A DNA stretch of 64,000 nt from Stagnimonas sp965279705 (GCA_965279705.1 OZ257257.1:992001-1056000), one strand, 5' to 3'. Shown: positions 35,573 to 44,766, counted from the stretch's first letter. Notes: generated from the letters alone by a model not told the origin. A program made the numbers and translations.

Positions 35573-35959
35573 ATGACCTACCTGCAACTCACTTATTCCC
35601 ATCTGGCGACGGTTTTGCCGGCCTTTCTGATCGGCACCTACCTGATGCTCAATCGCAAGGGAACGCCATTCCATCGCAGCCTTGGCAGGGTCTACATGCT
35701 TCTGATGATGTTGACTTCGACCATCACACTCTTCATGGAAGCGAAGGTAGGCCCGAAGTTTCTGAACCATTTCGGGTTTATCCATCTACTCGCGGTGTTG
35801 ACCCTCTATTCGGTGCCAACAGCCTATCTGGCGGCGCGCCGCCACGATGTCAAAAAACACCGCAGGGCGATGATAGCCACCTATGTCGGTGCGATTCTCA
35901 TTGCGGGCGCACTGGCTTTCAGCCCTGGCAGATTCCTCCATCAGATCTTCTTTTCCTGA
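35573..35959 (+). CDS. DUF2306-like four-TM membrane protein
   Basis: Small 128-aa membrane protein with about four hydrophobic segments, starting MTYLQLTYSHLATVLPAF. The conserved-looking HRSLGRVYMLLMMLTS and KKHRRAMIATYVGAILIAG segments are as in DUF2306 proteins. The ATG lies 5 bp after the cyclase stop, so the two are probably co-transcribed and perhaps translationally coupled. The function is unknown; a direct partner role for the cyclase is a guess. Confidence 0.82.
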   Translation: MTYLQLTYSHLATVLPAFLIGTYLMLNRKGTPFHRSLGRVYMLLMMLTSTITLFMEAKVGPKFLNHFGFIHLLAVLTLYSVPTAYLAARRHDVKKHRRAMIATYVGAILIAGALAFSPGRFLHQIFFS

Positions 35960-36108
35960 CGAGCGAAACGCCGGCAAGGCGCAATAAACGTCAGGGCAGG
36001 GAACAAGCCTGCAGAGCGCTAAGCGCGACCAACCGAAAGCCGTCACAGCAAAAACAGCGCACGCGTCAAAACCCCGTCAGCCCCAATAACGACAAGGCGC
36101 GGCAAGGC

Positions 36109-36124
36109 TGGAACACGGCTTGCT
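36109..36124 (+). promoter_or_regulatory. Sigma-54-like promoter of the fliE operon
   Basis: TGGAACACGGCTTGCT matches the RpoN pattern TGGCACG-N4-TTGCW, with the -24 GG and -12 GC ten bases apart. It lies 37 bp before the fliE ATG, in a 201-bp gap (35960-36160) that otherwise shows no gene. Core bases CGGCTTGC recur at 42801 and 50025. The predicted transcript start is near 36136. Confidence 0.75.
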
Positions 36125-36160
36125 CTGGAGGCAGTTCGAGAGAACCGCCGGATGTGAGCC

Positions 36161-36493
36161 ATGAACGACCTTGCGATCAACAGCGTGCTGAGCCAGATGC
36201 GTGCCTTGCGGGCGCAATCGAGCGGCATCGGGCCGGCATCTGGCTCCACACCCGTTAACGGCGGGGCTCCCGCAAACTTTAGCGACACGCTGAAAGGTGC
36301 CCTCAACAGCGTCGCCGAGGGCCAGAACACCGCCAGCTCGCTCGCCACCCGCTTCGAGCTGGGCGACGACACCGTCAACCTTTCGGACGTGATGCTCGCG
36401 GGTGCGAAGTCTCAGGTGCAGTTCCGCGGTGTGGTCGAGGTGCGCAACCGGCTGGTGTCGGCGTACCAAGACGTCATGAACATGCCCATCTGA
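36161..36493 (+). CDS. fliE: Flagellar hook-basal body protein FliE
   Basis: MS ring-rod junction protein of 110 aa. The C-terminal half has the family pattern LGDDTVNLSDVMLAGAKSQVQFRGVVEVRNRLVSAY. The N-terminus is Ser/Ala/Gly-rich. It is first in the fli operon, 9 bp ahead of fliF, downstream of the sigma-54-like site. Confidence 0.96.
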   Translation: MNDLAINSVLSQMRALRAQSSGIGPASGSTPVNGGAPANFSDTLKGALNSVAEGQNTASSLATRFELGDDTVNLSDVMLAGAKSQVQFRGVVEVRNRLVSAYQDVMNMPI

Positions 36494-36501
36494 GCTAACG
36501 C

Positions 36502-38202
36502 ATGGCCACCACTCTGATTGCGACACCCGAACAACCCGCCTCGCTGCTGGCCCGCGCCCGCGCCATCCCCGGCGTGAAGCAACTGGTGCTGCTGGTGGGG
36601 CTGGCTGCCGCCATCGCCGGTGGCTTATCACTATTCATGTGGGCACAGAAGCCGGCGGATCAGGCTCTGTTTGCGGGATTGCCGGAAGCCGAGACGGCGG
36701 CGATGGCCGATGCGCTCGCCGCCGAAGGCATTCTCCATCACATCGACCCCGCCACCGGCGCGCTCACCGTGCCGGCCGATCAGGTGCGCAACGCGCGCTT
36801 GAAACTCGCCGGACGCGGCCTGCCCAAGTCGGCGGCTTCGGGCTTCGAGTCCATGCAGGGCGATCAGGGTTTTGGCGTGTCGCAGTCCATCGAATCGGCG
36901 CGCATGCAGCACGCGCTGGAAACCGAATTGGTGCGCACCATCACCTCCATCCAGTCGGTGAAGAACGCGCGCGTGCACCTGGCGGTGCCCAAGCCCTCGG
37001 CCTTCACCCGCGCCGGTGGCACGGCCTCGGCCTCGGTGTTCGTCGAGCTGCATCCGGGCCGCAATCTCACGTCGCAGCAGGTGCAAAGCATCGTGCACAT
37101 GGTGTCGTCGAGCGTGTCGGACATGCAGCCTTCGGCAGTGACGGTGGTCGACCAGACCGGCCGCCTGCTCACCGACGAAAGCGCCGACGGCAGCGTCGGC
37201 ATGGGCAACAGTCAGTACGAGCAGGTGAAGCGCGTCGAGGACGCAACGCGCCATCGCGTCGAGGACATTCTCACGCCGTTGATGGGTGCGGGGCGTGTGA
37301 AGACGCAAGTCGTCGCCGCACTCGATTTCACTGTGGAAGAGCAGGTGCAGGAGCAATACACGCCCGATGCCAACGCCATCCGCAGCGAGCAGACCAGCGA
37401 GGACGTGAACCGCAATGGCGCGCTCAAGGCACAGGGCGTACCGGGCGCCACCAGCAACAAGCCGCCGGAGCCGGGGGCGTCGGCAGCGGCCATCGCACCC
37501 GGTGCAGCAGCACCCGCACCCGTCACACCCGCAGCGCCAGCTGCAACGGCCGAGTTGCCGAGTGCGCAGACCAAGACCAGCACCCGCAACTACGAACTCA
37601 ACAAGACCGTCAGCAGCCGCAAGGTGATGCCGGGTCGCATCGAGCGGCTCTCGGTAGCGGTGCTGGTGGACTACCTGCCTAAGCTCGACGCCAAGGGAGT
37701 GGCCGTGCCCACCGCGCTCGGCACTGACGAACTCGCACGTATCGAAGCATTGGTGAAAGAGGCGATGGGCTTCGATGCCAAGCGCGGCGACACCGTGACG
37801 GTGCAGAACGCCCCCTTCATCGTCGCGGCGGAAGAAGTGATCGCCCCGCTGCCGCTGATCGAGCGGCCGGAAATGCAGTCGCTGGCGCGTCAAGGCCTGA
37901 GCGCCTTGGTGCTGCTGGTGCTGATTCTCGCGGTGGTGCGCCCGTTGCTGAAGAGCCTGTTCGCACCGCCAGCGGCGGCCCCGATGCTCGCGGCCAATGG
38001 CCTCTCGGCATTGGCTGCGCCGCAAGACAATGAGGACGAGGTGCAGGTCGCGCTCAGCGCCAAGCGCCAGGCCGCCATCCCCGTGCTGCCGGAAGGCCCC
38101 AGCCCCTACGAACAGAAACTCACGCTCGCCCGCGAGACCGTGAAGCAGGACCCGAAGAAAGTAGCCCAGGTGATGAAGACCTGGATCGCCGCCGAACAAT
38201 GA
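36502..38202 (+). CDS. fliF: Flagellar MS-ring protein FliF
   Basis: Inner-membrane MS-ring protein, 566 aa. The first membrane segment is VLLVGLAAAIAGGLSLFMW, followed by YscJ-type ring domains (ALFAGLPEAETAAM, GFGVSQSIESARMQHALE, VKNARVHLAVPKPSAF). A Pro/Ala-rich insert lies around residues 320-355, a second membrane segment is near residue 475, and the C-terminal FliG-binding tail ends in PKKVAQVMKTWI. It is in the fliEFGHIJK run. Confidence 0.97.
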   Translation: MATTLIATPEQPASLLARARAIPGVKQLVLLVGLAAAIAGGLSLFMWAQKPADQALFAGLPEAETAAMADALAAEGILHHIDPATGALTVPADQVRNARLKLAGRGLPKSAASGFESMQGDQGFGVSQSIESARMQHALETELVRTITSIQSVKNARVHLAVPKPSAFTRAGGTASASVFVELHPGRNLTSQQVQSIVHMVSSSVSDMQPSAVTVVDQTGRLLTDESADGSVGMGNSQYEQVKRVEDATRHRVEDILTPLMGAGRVKTQVVAALDFTVEEQVQEQYTPDANAIRSEQTSEDVNRNGALKAQGVPGATSNKPPEPGASAAAIAPGAAAPAPVTPAAPAATAELPSAQTKTSTRNYELNKTVSSRKVMPGRIERLSVAVLVDYLPKLDAKGVAVPTALGTDELARIEALVKEAMGFDAKRGDTVTVQNAPFIVAAEEVIAPLPLIERPEMQSLARQGLSALVLLVLILAVVRPLLKSLFAPPAAAPMLAANGLSALAAPQDNEDEVQVALSAKRQAAIPVLPEGPSPYEQKLTLARETVKQDPKKVAQVMKTWIAAEQ

Positions 38203-38214
38203 GAGAGCACTGAC

Positions 38215-39234
38215 ATGGCCGATGCCTCATTTGCACCCACCACCAAACTCACCGCCACCGAGCGCGCCGCCATCTTTCTGCTCTCGCTCGGCGAGACCGA
38301 AGCGGCAGACATCCTGCGTCACATGGGGGCCAAGGATGTGCAGCGACTCGGGCAGGCAATGGCCAACTTGAGCAACGTCTCGCGCGAGCAGGCGGAGGAA
38401 GTACTCGATGCCTTCGCCGATGCCATCGGCAACCAGACTTCGCTCGGGGTCGGCAGCGACGAATACGTGCGCAAGGTGCTGGTCTCGGCATTGGGCGAGG
38501 ACAAGGCCGGCGGCCTCATCGACCGCATCCTGCTCGGCCGCAACAGCAAGGGTCTGGAAGCGCTGAAGTGGATGGAAACCCGCGCGGTGGCTGAACTCAT
38601 CCGCAACGAACATCCTCAGATCATCGCCATCGTGCTCGCCTATCTCGACCCCGACCAGGCGGCCGAAGTGCTGGTGAACCTGCCCGACCGCGTGCAGAGC
38701 GACGTGGTGCTGCGCATCGCGACACTCGACGGCATCCAGCCGCAGGCGCTGAAGGAACTGGACGAAATCATGGAGCGGCAGTTCAGCGGCAACAACAACA
38801 TCAAGGCGTCGAGTGTCGGCGGTGTGAAGGTCGCTGCCGGCATTTTGAATCTCATGGATTCGGCCAGCGAGCAGAAGCTCACCGAAGCGATCCGCGGCGT
38901 CGATGAAGAGATCGGCCAGCGCATCCAGGACCTCATGTTCGTGTTCGACAACCTCGCCGATGTCGATGATCGCGGCATCCAGGCGCTGATGCGCGATGTC
39001 TCCACCGAGGTGCTGAGCCTCGCCCTGCGCGGTGCCGATCCGCGCGTGAAAGACAAGATTCTGAAGAACATGAGCAAGCGCGCCGCCGACATGCTGGTGG
39101 AAGACATGGAGGCCAAGGGCCCGGTCAAGCTCGCCGATGTCGAAGCCGCACAGAAAGACATTCTCGCGACGGCACGGCGGCTTGCCGATGCCGGCACCAT
39201 CCAGCTCGGCGGCAAGGGAGACGACTTCGTATGA
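38215..39234 (+). CDS. fliG: Flagellar motor switch protein FliG
   Basis: Rotor protein that takes torque from the stator. The 339-aa length is standard. The N-terminal domain binds FliF (LTATERAAIFLLSLGE), the middle domain has the EHPQ motif (NEHPQIIAIVLAYLDP), and the C-terminal torque domain carries the charged helix near DDRGIQALMRDVSTEVL. The stop overlaps fliH by 4 bp (ATGA). Confidence 0.98.
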   Translation: MADASFAPTTKLTATERAAIFLLSLGETEAADILRHMGAKDVQRLGQAMANLSNVSREQAEEVLDAFADAIGNQTSLGVGSDEYVRKVLVSALGEDKAGGLIDRILLGRNSKGLEALKWMETRAVAELIRNEHPQIIAIVLAYLDPDQAAEVLVNLPDRVQSDVVLRIATLDGIQPQALKELDEIMERQFSGNNNIKASSVGGVKVAAGILNLMDSASEQKLTEAIRGVDEEIGQRIQDLMFVFDNLADVDDRGIQALMRDVSTEVLSLALRGADPRVKDKILKNMSKRAADMLVEDMEAKGPVKLADVEAAQKDILATARRLADAGTIQLGGKGDDFV

Positions 39235-39854
39235 GCACGCTCTGGAGCGAAGAGGTTTCGCGCACCGCCACCCGCTGGGCCAAGCCCGCGTTCGATGCGC
39301 CGCGCATCATCCGGCAGGACGACGCCGCACTGCAGCTGGCGCGCAGCACCGCTGCCGAGGCCGAGGCGCAGGCGCGTGGTTTTGCCATTGGCCGCGCCGC
39401 CGGCATGGCCGATGGCATGGCCACTGCCGAGCTGCTGGTGGAACAACTGCGTACGGTGCTCGATGCGCTCGCCACGCCGCTCGCGGCCGTCGATGCCGAA
39501 CTCGAACGCGTGCTGGTCGCGCTCACGCTGGAAGCCGCCCGCCGCATCGCCCAGCAGGAACTCAATCTCGACCCTGCCAAGGTTGCCGCTGTGGTGCGTG
39601 ATGCAGTGTCTGGCCTCGGCGCTGGCGCACGCAGCGTGGCGGTGTACGTAAACCCGGACGACTACGCCGCCCTCGCCGAAGTGCTCGCCGACCAGACCCG
39701 CAGCGACCCCGAAGCCGGCCCCGGCTGGCGACTGGTCGCAGACCCCGAAGTGCTGCCCGGCGGTTGTCGTGTGGAGAGCGAACAGGCCAGCGTGGTTGCC
39801 AGCCTCGATGCCCGCGCCGCTGGTCTTGCGCACACGCTGCTGATGCAGCCATGA
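39231..39854 (+). CDS. fliH: Flagellar export ATPase regulator FliH
   Basis: Cytoplasmic FliI regulator, 207 aa. The central AEAEAQARGFAIGRAAGMAD segment shows small-residue packing typical of the GxxxG-like FliH coiled coil. The C-terminal domain (DAELERVLVALTLEAARRI onward) is FliH/V-ATPase E-like. It overlaps fliG and fliI by 4 bp at each end. Confidence 0.93.
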   Translation: MSTLWSEEVSRTATRWAKPAFDAPRIIRQDDAALQLARSTAAEAEAQARGFAIGRAAGMADGMATAELLVEQLRTVLDALATPLAAVDAELERVLVALTLEAARRIAQQELNLDPAKVAAVVRDAVSGLGAGARSVAVYVNPDDYAALAEVLADQTRSDPEAGPGWRLVADPEVLPGGCRVESEQASVVASLDARAAGLAHTLLMQP

Positions 39855-41218
39855 CGCCCATTGCCAACGTCGCCGCGCAGCGCAAGCAGAAGCTGCTGCA
39901 CGGCTTGATGGAGCGCGCCGCACAGGTCGATCGCGCACCGCTGCTGACCGTCGAAGGCCGCCTGAAACGAGTTGTGGGGCTCACGCTGGAAGCGGTCGGC
40001 TGCCAGGCGCAGATCGGTAGCCGCTGCCGCGTGGCCGATCACGATGGCGCGTCGGTGGAGGCCGAAGTGGTGGGCTTCGCGGGTGAGCGCACGTTCCTCA
40101 TGCCCATCGGCGAACTCGCCGGCATCGCGCCCAACGCCCGCGTCACGCCGCTGCGTCGCGCGGCGGAAATGACCATCGGCCCCGACTGGCTGGGCCGCGT
40201 GCTGGACGGCGAGGGCGAGCCGCTCGACAGCAAGCCCAAGCCCAAGGGCGAATCGCGGGTGAAGCTCGCCGGGCGACAGATCAACCCCTTCGCGCGCGAG
40301 GGCATCAAGCAGCCGCTGGATGTCGGTGTGCGCGCCATCAATGCGCTGCTCACCGTCGGGCGCGGCCAGCGCCTGGGCTTGTTCGCGGGCACCGGCGTCG
40401 GCAAATCGACCCTGCTCGGCATGATGACCCGCTACACCGCCGCTGACGTGATTGTTGTGGGTCTGATCGGCGAGCGCGGCCGCGAGGTACGTGATTTCGT
40501 CGAAGGTGCATTGGGTGCTGAGGGTCTCGCCCGCGCCTGCGTGATCGCCACGCCCGCCGACCGCTCGCCGCTGCAACGCCTGCACGGCGCCTGGCTGGCG
40601 ACTGCAGTCGCAGAGCATTTCCGCGATCAGGGTTTGAACGTCTTGCTGCTGATGGATTCACTCACCCGCTTTGCGCAAGCGCAGCGCGAGATCGGCCTTG
40701 CGGTGGGCGAGCCGCCGACCACGCGCGGTTATCCGCCCAGCGTGTTCGCCAAGCTGCCGGCGCTGGTCGAGCGCGCGGGCAACGCCGAACCGGGCAAGGG
40801 TTCGATCACCGCCTTCTACACGGTGCTCACCGAGGGCGACGACCCACAGGACCCGATTGCCGACGCCGCGCGCGGCATCCTCGACGGGCACATCGTGCTG
40901 AGTCGGCGCATCGCCGAGAGCGGCATTTATCCGGCCATCGACATCGAGTCGTCGATCTCGCGCGTGGCCAACGACTGCACCAGCACCGAACACCAGCAGC
41001 GCGTGCGGCAGCTGCGCGGCCTGCTCGCCGCCTACAACCGTAACCGCGACCTCATCGCCATCGGCGCCTACCAGCGCGGTGCGGACCCGCGCACCGATGC
41101 CGCGCTCGCCCTGTGGCCGAAGATCGAAGCGTTTCTGAAGCAGGACGTCCACGCTGGCGCAGGATTTGGAGAGAGCCTTGCACAGCTCCATGCCCTACTG
41201 GATCAGATCCCCTCATGA
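39851..41218 (+). CDS. fliI: Flagellar export ATPase FliI
   Basis: F1-beta-like ATPase of the flagellar type III export machine, 455 aa from ATG 39851 (chosen for the ATGA overlap with fliH). It has Walker A GTGVGKST (about residue 180), the GERGREVRDFVE segment and Walker B VLLLMDSLTRFAQAQREI. The upstream in-frame extension lies inside fliH and lacks coding resemblance. The stop overlaps the fliJ start. Confidence 0.97.
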   Translation: MTPIANVAAQRKQKLLHGLMERAAQVDRAPLLTVEGRLKRVVGLTLEAVGCQAQIGSRCRVADHDGASVEAEVVGFAGERTFLMPIGELAGIAPNARVTPLRRAAEMTIGPDWLGRVLDGEGEPLDSKPKPKGESRVKLAGRQINPFAREGIKQPLDVGVRAINALLTVGRGQRLGLFAGTGVGKSTLLGMMTRYTAADVIVVGLIGERGREVRDFVEGALGAEGLARACVIATPADRSPLQRLHGAWLATAVAEHFRDQGLNVLLLMDSLTRFAQAQREIGLAVGEPPTTRGYPPSVFAKLPALVERAGNAEPGKGSITAFYTVLTEGDDPQDPIADAARGILDGHIVLSRRIAESGIYPAIDIESSISRVANDCTSTEHQQRVRQLRGLLAAYNRNRDLIAIGAYQRGADPRTDAALALWPKIEAFLKQDVHAGAGFGESLAQLHALLDQIPS

Positions 41219-41670
41219 ATAGCGCCGAAGCGAACTCGCTGCAGCGGCTGGCCACCCTCCAGCGGCTGGCGGTGCAGCAAGAGGACCATGCGGCGAAGCA
41301 ACTGGCCGATGCCCTGGCCAAACACGCCAATGCGGGCGACCGCCATGCCGAGCTGCTGCAATACGAAATTGAATACGCCAGCCGGGTGCCGGCCACCAAC
41401 GGCGTGATGGCGCTCACGCATCACGCCGGGTTTCTGGCGAAGCTGCGCGATGCGGTGCGCTTCCAGCACGAGCGCGTCGGGCATCTCGCCACCGAAGTGG
41501 AGCGCGCTCGCCTGCGCTGGATCGCCCTGCACCGCGAAGTGGAAAAACTCGAACAGCTGGGCGATACCGCCAAGCGCCAGGTCGCGGCGGGCGAATCGCG
41601 CCGTGAATCGCGCGACCTCGACGAACTCGCCACCCGCGGCTGGGTGCGCCAGCAGGCAGTGGGGTGGTGA
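41215..41670 (+). CDS. fliJ: Flagellar export protein FliJ
   Basis: Export chaperone-escort protein of 151 aa, almost wholly alpha-helical coiled coil (LQRLATLQRLAVQQEDHAAK; RFQHERVGHLATEVERAR). Its ATG sits in the fliI stop overlap. The family is recognised by size, coiled coil and position; sequence conservation in FliJ is low. Confidence 0.9.
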   Translation: MNSAEANSLQRLATLQRLAVQQEDHAAKQLADALAKHANAGDRHAELLQYEIEYASRVPATNGVMALTHHAGFLAKLRDAVRFQHERVGHLATEVERARLRWIALHREVEKLEQLGDTAKRQVAAGESRRESRDLDELATRGWVRQQAVGW

Positions 41671-42662
41671 CAGCCGTCGCCCCGCTGGCGGCGGCCCCGG
41701 TAATTGCCACCGCTGCGCTGTGCAAAGCGCCGGAGCCGCTGTCAGCCCTGCCGTTTCAGCAGATGCTGCAAGCCGAGGCCACGCCGCCAGCTGTGCCTGA
41801 AACAGAGAAAGCGGCGGATCTGCCCGACGCACTCGCCATCGACTGGGCCGGGCTCGTGCAGTCGTTCAGCACCGTCGCCGCACCGCCAGAGGCGACTGCG
41901 CCGCATGCCGCACCCGAGCCTGCTGCCACCACGCCCGATGCGGTGGGCCTGCCGCTGGCGCTGCCCGAGCCCTCGCTACGCTGGCTGGATGTGCTGAAAG
42001 AAATCGCACACGGCCTGCCGTCACGGCACTCGGCAGATACGGGGCTTGCGCTGGCGAGCTTGCCCGCCACTGCACCAGTGCCCGCACCGCAAGTCCTCTT
42101 GGATGCGCAGACCGCCGTCCTGCCGCCGGATTTCTCCACCCTCAGTGCGGCACCCAGCCCACTGCCGCCTGCCGCCTTGCTGGTGCAGCCGCCGGTGCTG
42201 GTATCCAACCCGGTCATCGCACCACCACCGGTGCCGGCCGCACCGCCACTGGTGATGGACTCACCCGACTGGCCTCAGCAGTTGGGCGAGCAGATTCAAT
42301 GGCGGCTGGGCGTGGGCATTCAGGAGGCGCGCATCGAGATCAGTCCGCGCGAGCTGGGCGCGGTGGATGTGCGGTTGTCGGTGGACGACAAGGGCCTGAG
42401 CGTGCATCTCACGGCCGCCCATGTGCAGACGCGCGAGCTGCTGCAAAACGAGCTACCGCGCCTGCGCGAAGCCCTGCAGCAGGGCGGCGTGCTGCTGGCC
42501 GATGCACAGGTGGGCCGCGAGTCGCCGGGGCGCGAGTCGTCGCGTCAACCCACCCCCACTGCGGCGCGCGGCACACCCGGCGACGATCCCGATACCCAGC
42601 CCCTGACCCCGCGGGTCGGTGGCTGGCGTCGTCGCAACGGCCTGCTCGACGACTACGCCTGA
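41664..42662 (+). CDS. fliK: Flagellar hook-length control protein FliK
   Basis: Molecular ruler and export-specificity switch, 332 aa. About 200 Pro/Ala-rich residues precede the C-terminal hook domain with IQWRLGVGIQEARIEISPRELG and VDVRLSVDDKGLSVHLTAAH. The start is GTG 41664 or, more likely, GTG 41667, which forms a GTGA overlap with fliJ. It is the last gene of the first fli unit; a palindrome and a sigma-54-like site follow. Confidence 0.93.
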   Translation: MVTAVAPLAAAPVIATAALCKAPEPLSALPFQQMLQAEATPPAVPETEKAADLPDALAIDWAGLVQSFSTVAAPPEATAPHAAPEPAATTPDAVGLPLALPEPSLRWLDVLKEIAHGLPSRHSADTGLALASLPATAPVPAPQVLLDAQTAVLPPDFSTLSAAPSPLPPAALLVQPPVLVSNPVIAPPPVPAAPPLVMDSPDWPQQLGEQIQWRLGVGIQEARIEISPRELGAVDVRLSVDDKGLSVHLTAAHVQTRELLQNELPRLREALQQGGVLLADAQVGRESPGRESSRQPTPTAARGTPGDDPDTQPLTPRVGGWRRRNGLLDDYA

Positions 42663-42692
42663 CGGCTTTCCGCCAGACCGTTTGCAGCGGCC

Positions 42693-42710
42693 TCGACGGA
42701 AATCCGTCGA
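42693..42710. promoter_or_regulatory. Perfect palindrome upstream of the fliL promoter
   Basis: TCGACGGA-AA-TCCGTCGA, eight-base arms with a 2-nt spacer, about 100 bp upstream of the fliL sigma-54-like -24 box and 31 bp after the fliK stop. It has no T-tract, so it is not a standard terminator. The position suits an activator site, but no matching copy was found before fliE or flhA. Confidence 0.45.
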
Positions 42711-42792
42711 ACCTTTCCAGCGAATTCGGCAGAGCGCCGAAAACCCAGACAGAACAAGGGTTTCAGCGGTGATGCAGCCGCAGGCACAAAGC

Positions 42793-42808
42793 GGGTACGC
42801 GGCTTGCT
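42793..42808 (+). promoter_or_regulatory. Sigma-54-like promoter of the fliL operon
   Basis: GGGTACGCGGCTTGCT has GG and GC spaced by ten bases and shares the CGGCTTGCT core with the fliE site. It is 44 bp before the fliL ATG. This argues against the longer fliL start at TTG 42804, which lies inside the site. The rest of the 189-bp gap shows no gene. Confidence 0.7.
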
Positions 42809-42851
42809 CCAAGGGCTTCTTGAGTCCGTCTGCCACCCCGAGAGCCGCCAC

Positions 42852-43421
42852 ATGTCCACCGCCCCCGCTGAAGCTGCCGCTGCCCCCGCCCCGAAAGGCG
42901 GTGCGCTCAAGTTGATTCTGGCCGTGGTCATCGCCGCCGGCGCCGCCGGTGGTGGCGCGGTGTTCTATATGAGCAAGAAAGCCGCCGCCAAGCCCGTGAC
43001 CGAACAGAGCGAAGCGGAGGGCGAAGAGCACGCCGCCGCCGATGAACATGAAGCCCCCAAGACCGACGAGCACGGCGAGGGTCACGGTGACGCCAAGGGC
43101 GCTGCCTCCGGCGATTTCGCACCGCTCGCGCCGCAGTTCGTGGTCAACCTCAACGACGAAGAGGCCATGCGCTTCCTGCAGGTGGAAGTACAGGTGATTG
43201 CCAAGAAGACCGCGGCGATGGACGCCGTGCGCCTCAACGATCCGCTCGTGCGCAACCGCCTGATGTTGCTGTTCAGCTCGCAGACCTACCACGCGCTGCT
43301 GACCCGCGAGGGCAAGGAAAAGCTGCAGGCCGATGCCGCCGCGGAGATCAACAAGGTGCTCGACGAGGTGAAGAAGCCGCACATCAACGGCGTGGTGTTC
43401 ACCAATCTCGTCATGCAGTAG
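42852..43421 (+). CDS. fliL: Flagellar basal body-associated protein FliL
   Basis: Single-pass inner-membrane protein, 189 aa, that supports the stator ring. The membrane segment is LKLILAVVIAAGAAGGGAVF. A His/Glu/Ala-rich linker follows (AADEHEAPKTDEHGEGHGDA), then the periplasmic stomatin-like domain with FAPLAPQFVVNLNDE and LLLFSSQTYHALLTREGKE. It leads the second fli unit and is 14 bp before fliM. Confidence 0.95.
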   Translation: MSTAPAEAAAAPAPKGGALKLILAVVIAAGAAGGGAVFYMSKKAAAKPVTEQSEAEGEEHAAADEHEAPKTDEHGEGHGDAKGAASGDFAPLAPQFVVNLNDEEAMRFLQVEVQVIAKKTAAMDAVRLNDPLVRNRLMLLFSSQTYHALLTREGKEKLQADAAAEINKVLDEVKKPHINGVVFTNLVMQ

Positions 43422-43435
43422 GTCCGGGAAAAACC

Positions 43436-44437
43436 ATGCAAGACATTCTCAGCCAAGACGAAATCGACGCCCTGCTGCACGGCGTCGATAGCGGCAAGGT
43501 GGTCACCGAACCACCACCACCGCCCGGCACCGCGCGCGGCTACGACTTTGCCTCGCAGGACCGCATCGTGCGCGGCCGTCTGCCGACGCTGGAGATGATC
43601 AACGAGCGCTTCGCGCGCCTGTTCCGCATTGGCCTGTTCAACATGCTGCGGCGCTCGCCGGAATTGAGCGTGGTCGGCATCGAGATGATGAAGTTCAGCG
43701 ATTACGTGCACAGCCTGTTCGTGCCGACCAGTCTCAACCTGCTGCGGGTGAAGCCGCTGCGCGGCACGGCGCTGATGGTGTTCGAGCCGCGTCTGGTGTT
43801 CACGGTGGTCGAGAACTTCTTCGGCGGCAACGGCCGCTTTCGCACCAAGATCGAAGGAAGAGAATTTACGCCGACCGAACTGCGCGTGGTGCAGCTGATG
43901 ATGAAACAGGCCTTCACGGACCTTACCGAAGCCTGGAGCGGTGTGCTGCCGCTGGAGTTCGAGGCCATCGGCCACGAGATGAACCCGCATTTCGCCAACA
44001 TCGTCTCGCCCAGCGAGGTGGTGGTGGTATCGAAGTTCCACGTGTCACTCGAAGGCGGCGAAGGCGACATCCACATTACGCTGCCGTATTCGATGATCGA
44101 GCCGATCCGCGAGCAGCTCGACGCCGGTGTGCAGTCCGACCGCATGGAAAAGGACGAGCGCTGGATCGCCACCCTACGCGAGCAGATCAAGGACGCCACC
44201 GTCGAAGCCACCTGCGAGCTGACCCGTGCGGAGATCACCCTGGGTCAGCTGCTCACGCTCAAGGCCGGTGACGTGATCCCGTTCCAGATGCCGCGCTCCA
44301 TCGAGCTGGCGGTGGAGAACGTGCCCCTGTTCTTCGGCAGCTTCGGCACCAGCGGCGGCAACAACGCCGTCCGCATTCACGACGCCATTCGCCGCGAATC
44401 CCGCAGCAGCAACATCAACAACGGAGCCACACAATGA
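43436..44437 (+). CDS. fliM: Flagellar motor switch protein FliM
   Basis: C-ring protein of 333 aa that binds phospho-CheY. The extreme N-terminus carries the docking peptide ILSQDEIDALLHG (residues 4-16). The CheC-like middle domain and the C-terminal SpoA/FliN-like domain (ELTRAEITLGQLLTLKAGDV) follow. The stop overlaps the fliN ATG by 4 bp. Confidence 0.98.
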   Translation: MQDILSQDEIDALLHGVDSGKVVTEPPPPPGTARGYDFASQDRIVRGRLPTLEMINERFARLFRIGLFNMLRRSPELSVVGIEMMKFSDYVHSLFVPTSLNLLRVKPLRGTALMVFEPRLVFTVVENFFGGNGRFRTKIEGREFTPTELRVVQLMMKQAFTDLTEAWSGVLPLEFEAIGHEMNPHFANIVSPSEVVVVSKFHVSLEGGEGDIHITLPYSMIEPIREQLDAGVQSDRMEKDERWIATLREQIKDATVEATCELTRAEITLGQLLTLKAGDVIPFQMPRSIELAVENVPLFFGSFGTSGGNNAVRIHDAIRRESRSSNINNGATQ

Positions 44438-44766
44438 ACACCGCAACTGCCCAGGAGTTCGCCCCGCCGAGCTTCGATGCCGCCCAGGCCAGCGCCCGCA
44501 CCAACGATGTGAATCTGGATGTGATTCTGGATGTGCCGGTGACGCTGTCGATGGAAGTCGGCCGTGCGCGCATCCCCATTCGCAATCTGTTGCAGCTCAA
44601 CCAGGGCAGCGTGGTGGAACTCGAACGCGCCGCTGGCGAGCCGCTGGATGTCTATGCCAACGGCACGCTCATCGCCCATGGCGAAGTGGTCGTCATCAAC
44701 GAGAAGTTTGGCATCCGCCTCACCGATGTGGTGAGCCCGGCCGAACGCATCCGCAAGCTGAAGTAA
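44434..44766 (+). CDS. fliN: Flagellar motor switch protein FliN
   Basis: C-ring protein of 110 aa, nearly all SpoA/FliN domain: LDVILDVPVTLSMEVGRARI, then LLQLNQGSVVEL and GEVVVINEKFGIRLTDVVS. It is coupled to fliM by ATGA and followed by fliO after 24 bp. Confidence 0.98.
   Translation: MNTATAQEFAPPSFDAAQASARTNDVNLDVILDVPVTLSMEVGRARIPIRNLLQLNQGSVVELERAAGEPLDVYANGTLIAHGEVVVINEKFGIRLTDVVSPAERIRKLK

Noticed and set aside
36126..36150. A GTTCGAG T-arm-like string just upstream of fliE, considered as a tRNA remnant.
   Set aside because: No acceptor or anticodon stem can be formed around it.
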